This document shows, piece after piece, positions 1 to 12,801 of a DNA stretch of 64,000 bases. Under the pieces are notes generated by a model, which did not search any database, was not told the origin of the DNA, and was given only the letters and a program-made list of their open reading frames with translations. Source of the DNA: Ligustrum vulgare. Taxonomy: Eukaryota > Streptophyta > Magnoliopsida > Lamiales > Oleaceae. The number at the start of each line of letters is the position of its first letter. The stretch's first letter is position 1. The DNA lies in contig OY743188.1 of assembly GCA_963555705.1 (NCBI GenBank), positions 27,611,383 through 27,675,382 on the forward strand, given 5' to 3'. A program made the position numbers and the translations under genes.

Positions 1-2606
1 CCTAATAATGTTAATTCTGTCTATTTTATTGATTTTGTTGATTGCTTAGAACAGAAAGTTCTCTAATTTATTGGAAAAGATTGTTTGAGAGTTGCCAACA
101 GTAAGCATCACAAAGTGGATGTCCTTAAACATAAACATTTCTATGAAGGTCACCAAGTGAAGAACGTGATAAAATTGAGCAATGGGAATCCGATTTATGT
201 CGGTTGAAAGAGGAAGCAATAAGTCGAGCCAAAGACGTTAAAGAAAAAAGCTTTCGGGAGGAAACCCAAATTTTTCTTTAATTTTAGCAATCAATTTTTT
301 ATTTTTTGTTTTTATTTATTCACTATTATTTATTTTATGATCCCTCTAATTTCTGAAGTGAAATTGACCTTGTTTTAATTTTTGGACAGGTATGAATCTT
401 CATTAAGACATGAGCACGCTCTATAAAGAAAGCAATAAAAAAAATTCTAAACCCTACCTCACATTCCTTGTCTCCCTCTCTTTCTCCCTCTCCCTCACTC
501 TCCTTTCTTCTCCACAGCCCTCACACCACTGCCTCTTATCCTCTTTCTTTTTCCACCAGCTCCACTAGCCAATTCCGTCAACACATTCTCCCAAACTTCG
601 GCCACCACTTTATCCCGCCCCTGTGTTCTCTCAATCCACCGTACCACCACATCCGCCACCTTCATCTTCTACCTCGATTCCCTAACTCTCTCACACAAAA
701 GACCCCGAGATTCCATCTCCATTTCCATTTCACACAGCCCACACGCTTAACTCCGAGCAACCATCTCCATCCTCTATTCACAACACGTACAACCCTCTCC
801 TCTCATTTCCCTCGGCTTGCCGGAACCTAAACCAGCAACCCCATCCTCAACTTCTTCACACAGAAGCCTGCACCTCTTTCTTTCTTCACCAATTAATCAC
901 CTCCCTCACATAGCTTCTCTCACCCTCATCCACCTTCTACATCAATTTTTTTTTTGGAATTTTAGCAAAAAACACCATCGAGAGCATTATGGGAAGGGAG
1001 AAAAGCACTCACAGCACCAATGCACACTTAAAGAAATCTGTTCGACTGACCCCCAGTGAAGAAATCCCAACAACTCCGAATGATGTCCACTTCCCTGCTC
1101 GCAAATGAGAATCAGGAAACTTTCAGGGGAGTCCTCTAATTTTTTTAATATTTTCATGGTTTTTACAATTTATAATTCTATTACATTGCGGACAATGTAT
1201 GAACTAAATGTGGGGAAGGGTTTTGATTTGCTTTTGCCTGGTTTTGAAAGTTGATTTATTTTAGTTGCACCTCAATTTCTATCATATTCCATGTTTGCTC
1301 TGCTTGACAAGAAATTTTTTGAAATTTCTCTTCTTAATTCTAGATTTTGCCTATACTTGTCCATTTACGATCTAAATTGTTGCGAACTATTGAGATGAAT
1401 TGAGGCACAGTGGGAAATTGGATGAGTAGTTGAATTCTTATTTACTGCACTGGATTGATTGCTCTTGATGGTTGATTGAATGAAGAGTGTACGGGATTTG
1501 ATGTACATTAACCCCATTTTGTTAGATTTTGAGCCTCTTGAGCATTTATATTTAACATTATGCCATGCTCTATTCCTTTATTGTGTGATTGTCATGTGTA
1601 GTTGATTTCTTCTAGAACATGCTTTTTTATGCATATCAATATGCCTCTTGGTAATTGGATGTATTAAATAAGGACACTTAGGTGAAGCCAAATTTAGCTT
1701 ACTTAAAATGTCTACATTGAAATACACCCCTAGAAAGCCACTTTTGAGCTATATCCTTTTTGTTGGAAATTAACCACAATACAGGACAAGAGAAATCCTA
1801 TCCTTTACTAATCTTCTCTTCTTTTGAACCTTGTATTGAAGGAATACATAGACTTGTTCACAAGAAACTTCGATTTGTTTTTGGAGGGATTGAAAAGTAT
1901 TGAGAATCAAAGATCCATGGTGTAAGTCTCATGGGAATTATTTTGAAAGGGGAATGTGAAAGAAATTTTGGGATAAAGTGATTGAGTTGCAATCTACAGT
2001 ATTATTTTATTTATCAAGAAAAAAAAAAGGAAGAAAAACATGACTGTGGAGCAAGGAGATTTAATTTTAATTGTTAAGAAGTGATTTGATCGAAGGTAGT
2101 GCATGATGTTTGATTGAGCTTATGTGAAGAAGTTTGTATAATTCCTTCGATGAAATAGCCAAAAAGAAATCATTCTTATTTTACCTTACCCAAGCCCCAT
2201 TACAACTAGTGTCAAGACCCTTGCTTTGCATTCAAAATCACTCGTGGTGCCGACATGATATATTAGCAAGCCTATGGTAAGAGTTTTCTATGCTTTGACT
2301 TGAGAATACATACATATTTTACACCCTAAACACTTTGAACGTATTGTGTGAATTTAGGTGAGGGTGTTAAATCCCACTACATTTGGATTTCAAAAAATTA
2401 TTGAAGTGATTAGTCTTGTGTTGGTAGATGGGGATTTACTCTATTTTTGCTTGTTTCTTGCTTGTTAAGATTTAAATATTTAAGGGATGATTGTTTGGAT
2501 TGTAGATGGATAGGTGGAGGTATAAGAATGAATGATGATGAGAACAATTGATAAACTTAAGCTAGTTTGTGCTTGAGGACAAGCATTTTCTAAGTGTGGG
2601 AGGATT
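1..2606 (+). other. Ty3/gypsy (Athila/Tat-type) 3' internal region
   Basis: This looks like the end of a plus-strand Ty3 element. Around 110-230 a reading frame resembles the degraded C-terminal tail of a plant pol. Around 232-275 lies the marker typical of Athila/Tat 3' untranslated regions, a GGGAGGAAACCC-like string. The segment ends in a purine-rich tract (2594-2606, GTGTGGGAGGATT) directly before a TGAT LTR start, as a polypurine tract should. The C-rich open frames at 468-1059 are low-complexity and resemble no protein I know. The 5' part of the element lies outside the window. Confidence 0.5.
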
Positions 2607-5600
2607 TGATAGAATGCATAATCGTTGTTTAATATGTGATATTTTATCTTAATCTAATGATTTTATATGCTTAATATTTGGATATTTATTATATTTCATG
2701 TTTTGTGGAATAGGTGAAGGAGTTGGATCAAAATTGGATTCAATAGTCAATAGCACAAATTGAGAAAATGATTTTGGAACTCAAAAATGGACCTATGTTT
2801 TTGGAAGAATAGAAGCCCAACACTTCACTTGGACTTTGGGCTTTGGACATATTTTTTTGGTGGGATAATTACACAGCTTACTTACCTTATATAGTCAAAA
2901 TGATATTTACTGCACAAAATAAAAAAATTGAAAAATACTTCATCTCCCTGTCAACATATCAACGATATCTCCTTGTAACTATAAACTTCCTGCCGACCTC
3001 ACCCACCACCACCACCACCATCGCCAGCGCCGACATCACCCTACCCCCTAAAATTCCTTTGACGGTTTGAGGAAAGGAACAAAACCCAGAAAATCACCAA
3101 ATCCACAATCTTGAAACCTCGACCTCGGACCTTCAAAAGAATTGTTCCCTTTTCATCGAGAGAAAACATAACAATCAAACAAAATATCTCGGTAACTGAT
3201 CAAAATTCAGTAAATCCATCTCCATAATCATCAAAACAAGTAGATGATGAATGCATCCAATGGTGGAGTAACTGGCTCGATTCCATCGAAATTGAGCCCG
3301 GATCAAATGCGATATCTTTAGAAATACAGGAAGAAGACAATGGCTAAAATGAAATTTGTGAATTCTGAAAGGGTGGCTATATTGCCACCACAAAACTTAA
3401 TTCTTACACCACATTTTTAAGTATTTCTTTATTGATTAAGATAGACATAAATGAAATTACAAAAATATCCTTTTATTTTTCTCTCACTATTTTTACATAC
3501 ACCACAATCTTTCAAATAAATTTCTTTTCTTTTCTTCCTTATATTTAGGGTGGCTAAATTGCCACCACAAAATTTATTTTTTACCCCATAATTTAAAGTA
3601 TTTTCTTTATTTATAAAAATAGACATAAATAAAATTATATACATATCATTTTAATATTATCTTCTCTATGTTATTTTTCTAAATCATCTTGTTCTTCTTG
3701 TTATTTTATATATTTTTTTTTCAATACCAAGTTAATTAGAATAGATGTTAATTAATACAATAATTTTATATGAGTTTTCAAATCATAACATCATGCAAAC
3801 ATTAACATAAGGTAAAGTTTAGGAGTTTAGGTTAGCGATAGATTTTTATTGTTTAAGATTCCCTATATTTTGATGTCACCCAGGATTTTGGTTATTTAAT
3901 TATATTTGATTTTCAATTAAATTTTATATTCGATTTTCGAATTCTATGGTTTTTCAATGACATATATTTGCGTGTTCATACTGCACTCTGCCTATCGTAT
4001 TTTCAGTTGCATCTAGTATAAAAAAAAAAATAGTGATTCTATTTTCTAATTGCATGTAGTATTAAAAAATATATATGTGTGTATCAAGTATTTAGAAGTC
4101 AATCGCCTACTATGTTTATATGAAATTGAATATTTTATTGTTTCAATTATCCATCAAATATCAATTAAAAAATGTGTAACATGGAAATATGAACCTAATT
4201 AATTGTAATTAAGGAAACAATGGGTGGCAATGATGAGGAAAAAGGGGAGAAATATTGAAAATTTGGGATGATGAGTACACCACAATAATATATTTATTTT
4301 TTTTAAAGTTTTTATAGGATTAGGAGTATTATTGTAAATTTGTTGTGGTGTATTTATTGAAAATATATTTTAATTGTGGTGTGATTATAATGTGGTGTAG
4401 TAAATAAATTTTTTGGTGGTAATATAATTACCCATTCTGAAAACAATATAATAATGAAGTAGAATTCGTTTTTTAACTAGTCCATTTTGCTGTATCTATT
4501 ACTTTCTGGAAATGGGTAATGGCTTGGGGTTTTGAAATGAGGTGATGGTTGTGAAAAAAATTGTAGTGAAATAGTGTATGAAAAGTGTTTGATTTTATGT
4601 GTGAGAGAAAGTATCATAAAAATTTGTAAAATTATCCGTTGTGTTACTAAAAAATGTGTATGAAAACTGTTTGATTTCATGTCGGAGACAAAGTATCATA
4701 AAATTTTGTGAAGTATCAAGTTTTGATACTAGAAAAAATTGAAAAGTATCATACTGTAATACTAACATATTTGGAAAGTATCTTAAGTATTTTCAAGTTT
4801 TTAAAATTTTATTATAAGTGATTTTTAAATTTTAAAAAAATTAAGTAAATTTCAGTTTGATCCCTAAAATTAAAGTATTTATGTGTACAATCGTATTTTT
4901 TTTTTTTTTTTGAGCTGGACTTGTCATTTTTTTGGAACCAACCGAAAGTCGGCAGCACTAAGGAAAAAGCCCAACAGCCACCACTACAACATGGGAGGGC
5001 ACTGCTTTGGGAGACGATTTCGAAGGCAGCAAGATTTTTGGAGCAATTGATTGGACAACGGCTCTAATTTGGGAGGTGGAATTGGGAGACCCTCATCCAC
5101 GTTTTTGGGATTCATATTCATGAGAGTTTGAATTTTATTTTAATTATTCTTTTAAGTTGTTAATTCAAATATTGATGGAGAGCTAATTTTATTATTCTTG
5201 TTCATGGATAATTGAAGTGTTGATTCTTCAGGAATTGTGAGATCTAATTAATTTCATTGTTCTTTTATCTCTTTTCTATTTATATATCTTTTGTATGTAT
5301 TGAAGTTTTTATTTGATTAATTAATACAAAGTGCACATTGTTTTAATTGTAAAAATGATACTTAGCCAATTAAGAATCTAAATTCGTAATTGTTTAGCTT
5401 TTCTAATACAAGTGGCAAATAACATAGTTGATTAAAGATAGATTTTCGATTTATGTTATAGAGATATATAATCTAACTTAAATGAATCACAAGTGTGAAT
5501 TTGTAATCTCTTTAGAGATTAATGTTATTGGTAAATTAAATCCTTAAGATCGTATCTAAGGTTATTTATTGATTTGGAAAATAATCAACGAGCATATCTT

Positions 5601-5940
5601 GATTATCGAGATAGTAAGGAGAGATATGTTGTTAGATCATATCAACGACCATAACCAATTTAGAAAAGAATAAAGAATTTTATTTTTGCATCCATGATCA
5701 ATTATATGAGTATACATTGGGCTGGACACTTGTTTAAATTAATATTTTCATCACTTTAATTTTATGCAATTATTTTATTCTTTGGTACTTGAAATTCAAA
5801 ACCCCTTTTTTTAATTTATTATTTTAATTTCTTGAAAGATTAAATCTAACCAATCTATGTAGATTCGACCTTGCTCTCACTATCACAATTTATTTATTTT
5901 TGAGCAAGATATTATTATTTGTTGGATTTGACACTCGTCA
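2607..5940 (+). repeat. LTR of plus-strand Ty3 element (split by a MITE)
   Basis: The segment begins TGATAG right after a polypurine tract. It ends with the conserved plant-LTR tail: a phrase around 5855-5875 reading like 'ctatgtagattcgacc', then GACACTCGTCA at 5930-5940. Without the inserted MITE and its duplicated target it is about 2.26 kb. A promoter-like TTATATAG lies near 2887. No matching upstream LTR is in the window, so the end coordinates rest on the TG/CA termini and flanking motifs. Confidence 0.55.
3371..4433. mobile_element. Non-autonomous Mutator-like element (MITE)
   Basis: The terminal inverted repeats start GGGTGGCTATATTGCCACCA on the left and, reverse-complemented, GGGTAATTATATTACCACCA on the right. 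Both continue into AAAA.TTTA..TACACCACAT. A 9-bp direct duplication, ATTCTGAAA, flanks the element (3362-3370 and 4434-4442). A 9-bp TSD with G-starting TIRs is typical of Mutator-like elements. The left TIR is repeated directly inside the element at about 3550-3600. There is no coding capacity. It sits inside the LTR at 2607-5940 and is therefore younger than it. Confidence 0.75.
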
Positions 5941-6775
5941 GTAAGGCACATTTTTAGGGGTTCCCAACTTGTGAAATTCATGCCAAAATGCTGCCCAATT
6001 ATTAGGAATCCATGTAACGACAATAGCAAAATTAAAGACCAAAGGTCAAGAAGATGAACGGGGTGATTTCTTTTCATCTTTCTTGTAAATTATTTTCAAT
6101 TATGTATCTAGGCTGGGTTCGTAGTGTTAGAATTGTGATGAAGTTCATGTTTTAATCTATTATTTATTTCATGCAATTTATGGTTTTGATGCAATTAAAT
6201 AGTACTTTTATTATTATGCAATTGTTTGGCCAGCTTTTGCGTGATTGTCTTGATGATTTTCTATGTTCGAAAGAGTATGAATTCATTAGATGTTATTTAA
6301 TTTTTGCAAAGTCCAATAGGGGATATAAATATAACCATATGCTTTGTGTTATCCTTGAAAGTGTTCATAGATCCTTTAATGCTTTTCTATATGTTTAATT
6401 GACATAGAAATATTGACAATTTGCATTTAGGAAAAGGTTTTTATGCATTGCTTGAAAGGGGACTTAAATAACTTTAGGAACACGGATTTTCAAAACTCAT
6501 GAATTGTATTAAATGATTTGGTTAAAATATGGTTGACAGAGTCCAAATAGATTCATAATTCTAATGCGCGTCTTTTTCATAGTTTAAATCAAAGTTTCTT
6601 GTTTTATTTAATTTAATTCAAAATTCTCAATTCAAAGCTTTTCATAGTTCCGGTTAAGGAATCGTAAACTAAAATGTAATTTACACATTCCCTGTGGGTA
6701 CGATATCTGGAGTACTTAAAATCCTCTTTATTACTTGTGCGATTTGTACACTTACGGTTAGCGAACATCGTCGTC
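5941..6775 (+). repeat. Truncated Athila-type LTR
   Basis: The reverse complement of this segment matches the left two-fifths of the LTR at 51719-53024. Shared points are the 'aggggttcccaacttg' phrase at 5954-5970 and the 'acttgtgcgat...acacttac' phrase at about 6733-6757. The first ~700 bp of the LTR are missing where it abuts the LTR end at 5940. It lies in the opposite orientation to the other Athila copies in the window. Confidence 0.55.
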
Positions 6776-7493
6776 GAACCACCACCATTAACCACCAGAT
6801 CTACAAACACCATACCACCAACAATCATAGATCTAACAACACACCACCGGGTCTACAAATACCAAAACACTACCACCCAATCACCAAAAACCAAACCACA
6901 CCACACCACCAAAACCTGAACAAAAAAGTGAAATTCTTGTCCTCTTCTCTTTTAAGAATTTATTATAGAATTTAATTGAAAAAAATGAAGGGTAGTCCAA
7001 CAACCCCATCAAACCTCGTAACTCAACTTACCCTTCTAAATTATGCTATTTTCAATCAAGTAATCAACAGATTCATTGATGAGATATGGACAAACGCCTA
7101 TAAGATTGTAGTTTGACAATGCATGGTCTATGCTTAGCATCCATTAAAAAGAAAGTTGAAGACTCACCAGGCTCTAGAGGTCATCATTGTTGGAGATTGG
7201 ACTGGTGGCTTAGTGACGAGGTCCACCATTGCTAGCACGCGATCTTGCTCTTGGATCGAAGCTGCAGCATTGAGGCTCGCCACTGCTAGTGGCTAGCTCT
7301 TTGTTGGAGGCTGCCACAGTGAGATCGCCTCTGATATACCTCAAAGGCAATGATCTCGCCTTTACGTCTCTGGTTGTCTATGTGGGGGATGTGGGTGGAA
7401 AGATGGTAGAGAGAGAGGACTGGTTGAACGGTTCCATGTGAGAGATGGTAGGGAGGTCTAATTTCATAATGTGTTATAAATTATTAGTTAATA
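6776..7493. other. Unclassified intergenic stretch
   Basis: The first ~150 bp are an ACC/CCA-rich low-complexity run. The rest (about 6960-7490) has no gene, no recognisable transposon terminus and no long open frame. Confidence 0.4.
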
Positions 7494-7942
7494 TGTAAAG
7501 ACCCGATCTCACTTAATGAACTATCTTGATAGTTAGATCGACGATGCACTGGCCCACTGTATCAACACGAATCTTTTCAGCATACTTTGTCTTCACTCGC
7601 AAACTCTCGAAGAAAACTTCCCAGGAGGTCACCATCATAGAATTGCTCTAAACTAAGCACACTTAACTATAGAGTTTCTAATGATGGACTTCCGAAAAAG
7701 AATGTGCACCATGTTGGTATGAGTAGTACCTATCAAATCTTTTTAAGCGTTCCTGGCCTAGGTGTTACAATCACCCCTCGTCAGACTCACGATCTCCTCT
7801 TCGCGCTTAAACCATTTGAGTTCCATTGTCAGGCATTGAGATTCTAGATGTGGCTCCTACGGTTCAAGTGCTGGCTCCTGCCCTATGACGTATCACTTTG
7901 TCCCCGCATAGCACTTAGTTCCCAATTTCTGGCTGGCGGCCA

Positions 7943-7954
7943 GCTCTGATACCA
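7943..7954 (-). other. Primer-binding site (initiator tRNA-Met)
   Basis: The minus strand reads TGGTATCAGAGC, the usual plant LTR-retrotransposon site complementary to the 3' end of initiator tRNA-Met. It lies two bases inside the 5' LTR of the TRIM. Confidence 0.75.
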
Positions 7955-7956
7955 TT

Positions 7957-8385
7957 TGTAACGATCCGGGTCCCACTTAACGGCCAGTTCCGGCCATTAG
8001 ATCGACGACGTATTGACCCCACTGTACTAACACGAGTCTTTTCAGCATGCTTTGTCCTCACCCTACGCTCCTCGAGAAACTTCCCAGCAGGTCACCCATC
8101 ATAGAATTGGTCCAAGCCAAACTTAACTGTAGAGTTTCTTCTAACTATGAACTTCCGGAAAAGAAGGCACCTTCTTTTCCAGAAGTCCATCGTTAGAAGA
8201 AATTCCACAGTTAAGCAAGTTTGGTTTGGAGCAATTCTATGATGGGTGACCTCCTGGAATTTTTCTCGGGGAGCGTGCGAGTGAGGACAACGCATGCTAA
8301 AAAGATCCAATGTTGGTACAGTGGGGACAATACGTGGTCATCTAATGGCTAGAATAGCCCGTTAAGTGCGACCCGGGTCGTTACA
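7957..8385. repeat. Palindromic 5' LTR of the TRIM
   Basis: The left arm starts TGTAACGATCCGGGTC at 7957. The right arm ends with its near reverse complement, GACCCGGGTCGTTACA, at 8385. The two arms fold on a centre near 8170, each about 210 bp and each containing the 5S-like block, in opposite orientations. The partner 3' LTR (7494-7769) is not palindromic, so this LTR has replaced its distal part with an inverted copy of its proximal part. Confidence 0.7.
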
Positions 8386-8529
8386 TAACAAAATATTTAA
8401 TTAATAAATCTTAATTTGATAATTAGCACCTGATTTTTAAAAATGTAAAACTCATCAACTAATTAATACAATGTCATCTTTAAAAGTATGGATCTATGTA
8501 ATTTTCCCTAATTTATAGTAACATTTACC
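8386..8529. other. AT-rich spacer
   Basis: This is AT-rich DNA between the TRIM and the pararetrovirus-like fragment. No feature is recognised. Confidence 0.4.
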
Positions 8530-10305
8530 CATGCTAAAAAGGAAATTTAGTTGGGAAATTGGTACTTCTTCTGTTAATCTACTAGAATCTATTTTAAAAA
8601 TGAAATACAAGAAGCAGCTGAACCTAATCTAAAAAATTGGAATCTACCTATTGTTAAAAATAAAGAAAAATCAATATAAATTCTTACAAATAGTGTTAAT
8701 ATGAGTAGCCCTTAAACCCCTTTAAAAAGATGGATTAAATGCATGTTTACTTGAAGCCTTAAGAGATTGTAGGCACTTAAAATCTAATGACAAATTGCTT
8801 GGCTTAATTGAGACCAATTTATGCAATGGCCTTGTTTACTTTAATTGCTTTCGAGATTTCCCCATCTCTTTTAACCGATCCGAGTCTATTTAATGTTATA
8901 ACTTTCAACATTGAATCCAAAGGATATGAAATATAGACATTAAGTGAACATATCACTGTAATTTATAGGGTGTTTTATAAAATAATGAACACTTTAAGCC
9001 CAAACTCCAGAAGAGTTAGAAAGAAATGCTCAACTACTATGAATTAGACTAATCTTGCTAAGTTTAGAACCGTTCAACCAAAAGCTTCCTAGAATGATAT
9101 TGCTCCTCTAGAGCAATGGTAATGGGAAGGGGCCAAGGTACCTAAACTTATTGAAAATCAAGAGGTTGAAGAAATTATTCAGACTCTTAATGGAATAGTT
9201 GAAATCTACTTTGATAAAATTAGAAGGACAAACTTGAATATCTATGAATGTGCTTCAGAAACTATGTCTAAGGCTCCTTCAATCAATAATTCAAACCCTC
9301 TTCGAAAGTCCAACTTGTTTATTCCTAATTTCTTAGGGACTAGGCGACCACTTGCGTGGGAATTTGTTGGGATAAGAAATTGTTTACCCCACGGGGGTGT
9401 AAAATAAAAGGGAAAACATAGACCCTCCAACCTCTTCAAAAATGAATTTTTTGATTACTACTATTCAAACTATTGATGGGCCAAAAATTGTTATTAATCG
9501 AGAAGAAATTCGAAGAGGTTTTATGAAAGAAGAAAATCGAGTTTTTAGGGAATGGTTTTTTAAGAATAGTTCTTCTAATAAGAAGAAAATAATACAAGAG
9601 CAGTTCTACTCATTAAAAAAAAAAAAAAAATCAATCACCATGGCTTTCACTGAATGGTTTAACTCAATAATAAGGCCCTTAATAGGAGTCATAGAGAATA
9701 GGCCATAACCTTGGTGTGAAGAAGATAAAACTATACCCCAACCACTCCTATGATTATTAAAAAGGGTGAATTAATACTTGAAACGATGAGTTTGCTAAAT
9801 TGTTCAAAAGTGAAAATGTGATTAAAACTACAGATTTAAATTCGTTACTTAAAATTAGACAGAATTGGAGATAAAGGAAAAATTGAATATCCTATTTTAC
9901 CTAGGGATTTAAAAATCGAGCAACCTATTTTCAAGCCTACTATAGAACATTTAGAAATAAAGATGAAAATCATTGAGAATGATTTAATTGATGCTTTATG
10001 TACTCGATTAAAATCACTTGACCTTAAAGAGATGAGAAAATAAGTTAAAAAGTCAACAATCTGATTATAAAAAATTTAGAAAGTTCTGATTCAGAACATT
10101 CAGATGAATCAGAAACACAATTAATATCGAGAAATTTGGAAACCAATTTCTTCCCAACGAGTTTGAATTAATGCAAATTCAAACAACTAGAAGACTTACC
10201 AAACATAGAAATTATTATCCAAGACCTTCAGGCATCACATGTTAATGTAGGGTATGAAAAAAATAATCAATATATTCAAGCATCTTACTCTAGTGGGACC
10301 ATATA
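8530..10305 (+). pseudogene. Endogenous pararetrovirus fragment (caulimovirid, movement-protein region)
   Basis: Plus-strand frames, interrupted by many stops and frameshifts, resemble the N-terminal part of caulimovirid polyproteins. They fit the florendovirus type found in many plant genomes. The movement-protein core is visible around 8750-8870, including a short ETNLCNGLVYFNC stretch. The segment after the core includes the open frame 9442-9708. An acidic Ser/Glu/Asp stretch follows near 10085-10130. The fragment stops at 10305, before any coat-protein zinc finger, protease or reverse transcriptase. It is a non-functional genomic fossil. The family assignment is from memory of conserved motifs; the virus-level assignment is inference. 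Confidence 0.6.
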
Positions 10306-12801
10306 AGGGTGGGATGGGTTGGACGGACAAATTGGGTGGGTAGGTGTTGTTGGAGTTTTATATTTAAAATTATATTAGTTTTAATTTAAAATAAAAAAGA
10401 CAATAATTTTTATATTATATTTACTTATTATTATTATTATTATTATTAAACACCTGCTTAAAAAAAATCTTAAATTTGTTAGTTTTAAAAAGTGATAGTT
10501 GAAGTGTTGTACTTGTGTACTTTTCCTATAAAATTATGCTAATCTCAAGCATTTTTTCCAAGTCCAAAAGGCCCACATTGGGCAACAATGGGACCTTCCG
10601 GCACACGCTATCCAGAGATGTACAAATTCTTAATAATCTCACAATTTACCAAACAGAGGCTAAGTTAACCTGCGTGTTGCGTCTCATTACTAGAATCATA
10701 TATATACCCATATATTCCCCCTGTTCAATTCACGAATCATATCAACACTTTTCGAAGTTCTATTTCCCCTCTCCTTGAGTTTTCCACATCTATTGCTGAG
10801 CCTCAGCCAAAACCACAGCCAACCTTCGTGGCCAACATCCTTCACCACCAAGACGCTACCAGACCACCATCTTCGAGAACTCCAATCAACCATCACCTAC
10901 AATCTGCAAAAAAAATAAAATAAAAAAAATAAAAAATAAAAAATAAAAAATTGACAACAATAAAACCAATAAACCTCCATCACCTATTCAATTTTGCAAC
11001 TATAAAACAACGAACACGCCACCGCCGACACACCACTGTCAACAACCGGGCAACACCACCACCAACGACCACAAATATCACCACAACCGTCCTTCCAATA
11101 ATGCCCAACACAAAATTCCCCATCCAAAAATCAAAGCCCAAAGCAACCAAGAAAATAAAAGTTTCCAACACCTTACCTCATCGCCGACTGCCACCACTGC
11201 GTCGAAACACCACCTCAAAACACCCACTGCCCAAACTTCAATCCCTAATCAATTAACTCCAAAACAACCAAACATTAAACTAAACTAAATACCTACCTCA
11301 GCATCGGCTGCTCGACCGAGTTATCACTGGAAATCGCAGTTGCCAAAATCGCCCAGCCTCCTTCTGCTGCCGCCCCCTTCACCGCTGTCATCGCCACCCC
11401 TTGATGGCGGTGTCACTACCCGCGATCGTCGGCGAATGGCACCGGAGGTTTTGCCCCCTTCCCGTTGCCTCTCTCCTTGTCGTTTTGAATGGAGAGAGAT
11501 GAGGATTGGTTTTAATGTTTTAATTTTACAAAACTACCATTTAGTCCTCAATTCTTTTAAAAGTATTTATTCCAGCCGTTGTTTTAAAAGAGCTTTATTA
11601 ATCAGCCCTCAAGTTTTCAAAGTCTTTTAATTCGGTCCCTATTGATTTAAAATGTTTTTAATTTCAGCCCAAAGTTTTCTGATCTTTATTTTGGTCCTTT
11701 GATTTTAAAATCACTTAACTCAGTCCCTACAGTTCTTGAAATATTTTATTCAGCTCTTATGTTTTGCAAATCATTTGTCTTAGCCCCAGTTGTTTTGAAA
11801 ATAAAATTAGTTATTCCCCAAGATATCTAAAACATATGAGTTAGCCCAATAGCTTTCAAAATAATTTATTTTGGTCCCCAGCTCTTTTCAAATCCAAATT
11901 ATGTTTGGTTTTCAATTTAAACCCTAAAATTTTTCTTTTAAAAACTCTTTCATTTTAAAATCTTTGAATTCCAAAACATTAGTTTAAGATTTATTTTATA
12001 TATTGGCTAGATGAGGTGTTTGGAAGATTAATGTTTTCCCGCTCAACAAACTCGAGAATACTTTCAAGGTAGGTTCATATTTCAAAAACCTTTTCTTTAA
12101 ATTGCGTAATATTAAGTAAATTACTATTGTAAATTCCTACATGTTATTATTGATTTATGAGAATTACTTGTTTTCGGAGATGATGTTACTTGCTTTCGAG
12201 CATGAGATTACTTGTCTTCGAACATGATGTTTACTTGTCTCCGGGCATGACAATTACTTGTCTTCGGACATGAGACTACTTGCTTTCGGGCATGACAATT
12301 ACTTGTTGGTTTAAGCATGATGTTATAAGAATTTATGACGTAAATTGCATGATTATGTGTGTTATTTATGATATAGTTTATTTAATCATGCACTGAACCT
12401 ATTGAGTATTTCTATGAAATGTTTACCCTTTCTTTTTAAACTTACAAATTTTCTGTTTTCGGAGTTGGCGACGGAGGTCGTGATGATGGCTATTGAAGAA
12501 TTATTAATTATGTTTTGAGAAAATAAATTGAACATGTTTATTTCGAGATTTCAAATTTCTTCATTAGTGTCTACGTTATTTTTGAAAGTTGAATTATTGA
12601 CCAATGAGTTTTTAAATTAAATTAAATTTTTAGTTGCTTCCGTTCAGTTTTTATTTCAAAATTGAAGTGTTGACTGTTGGAGTCAGTTTTCATAAAATAA
12701 CGCGATTGAATTTTAGTTATTTTTTGCTCAATCATTATGTTTCAAAAATTATTTTGAAAGGATGATGTGGCGTTCCGAGTGCTTAGAACTCGGGCGTCAC
12801 A
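10306..12801 (+). repeat. Tekay/Del-type LTR, probably solo; left edge uncertain
   Basis: The right part parallels the Tekay-type LTR at 32275-35253. It has the same T-rich series of 'cagtccc/agcccc' phrases (11530-11900), the 'ttcccgctca...ctcgagaatac...aaggtag' block (12035-12075), and an end reading GAACTCGGGCGTCACA against GAACTCGGGGCGCTACA. A TATA-like CATATATATACCC is at 10696-10710. No gag-pol follows the end. No clear TG start or TSD was found, so 10306 is only where the pararetrovirus homology stops. Confidence 0.55.
12160..12310 (+). repeat. Minisatellite inside the Tekay-type LTR
   Basis: About five to six imperfect direct copies of a 25-30-bp unit built on ACTTGYYTTCGRRCATGA run through this part of the LTR. 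Confidence 0.7.

Larger units (their letters stand above)
7494..8385 (-). mobile_element. Cassandra-like TRIM retrotransposon with 5S-rRNA-like LTRs
   Basis: This is a small non-autonomous LTR element read on the minus strand. The 3' LTR is 7494-7769 (TGTAAAGACC to TGTTACA) and the internal region is 7770-7956. The purine-rich PPT lies just inside the 3' LTR (complement of 7770-7780), and a tRNA-Met primer-binding site lies just inside the 5' LTR (7943-7954). The 5' LTR is 7957-8385. Both LTRs carry a stretch like the 3' half of plant 5S rRNA: AGTTAAGC, then GATGGGTGACCTCCTGG at about 8242-8258. That is the hallmark of Cassandra TRIMs. Flanks TAATA/TAACA form an imperfect 5-bp TSD. There is no coding capacity. 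The 5' LTR is aberrant (see its entry). Confidence 0.75.

Noticed and set aside
468..1059. C-rich open frames of 120 and 80 codons
   Set aside because: Low-complexity composition inside a Ty3 3' non-coding region, with no recognisable domain and no splice or promoter context.
8225..8262. 5S rRNA gene
   Set aside because: Only the 3'-half-like A/C-box region is present, embedded in a TRIM LTR with PBS, PPT and TSD. It is a Cassandra-type 5S-derived sequence and not an rRNA gene.
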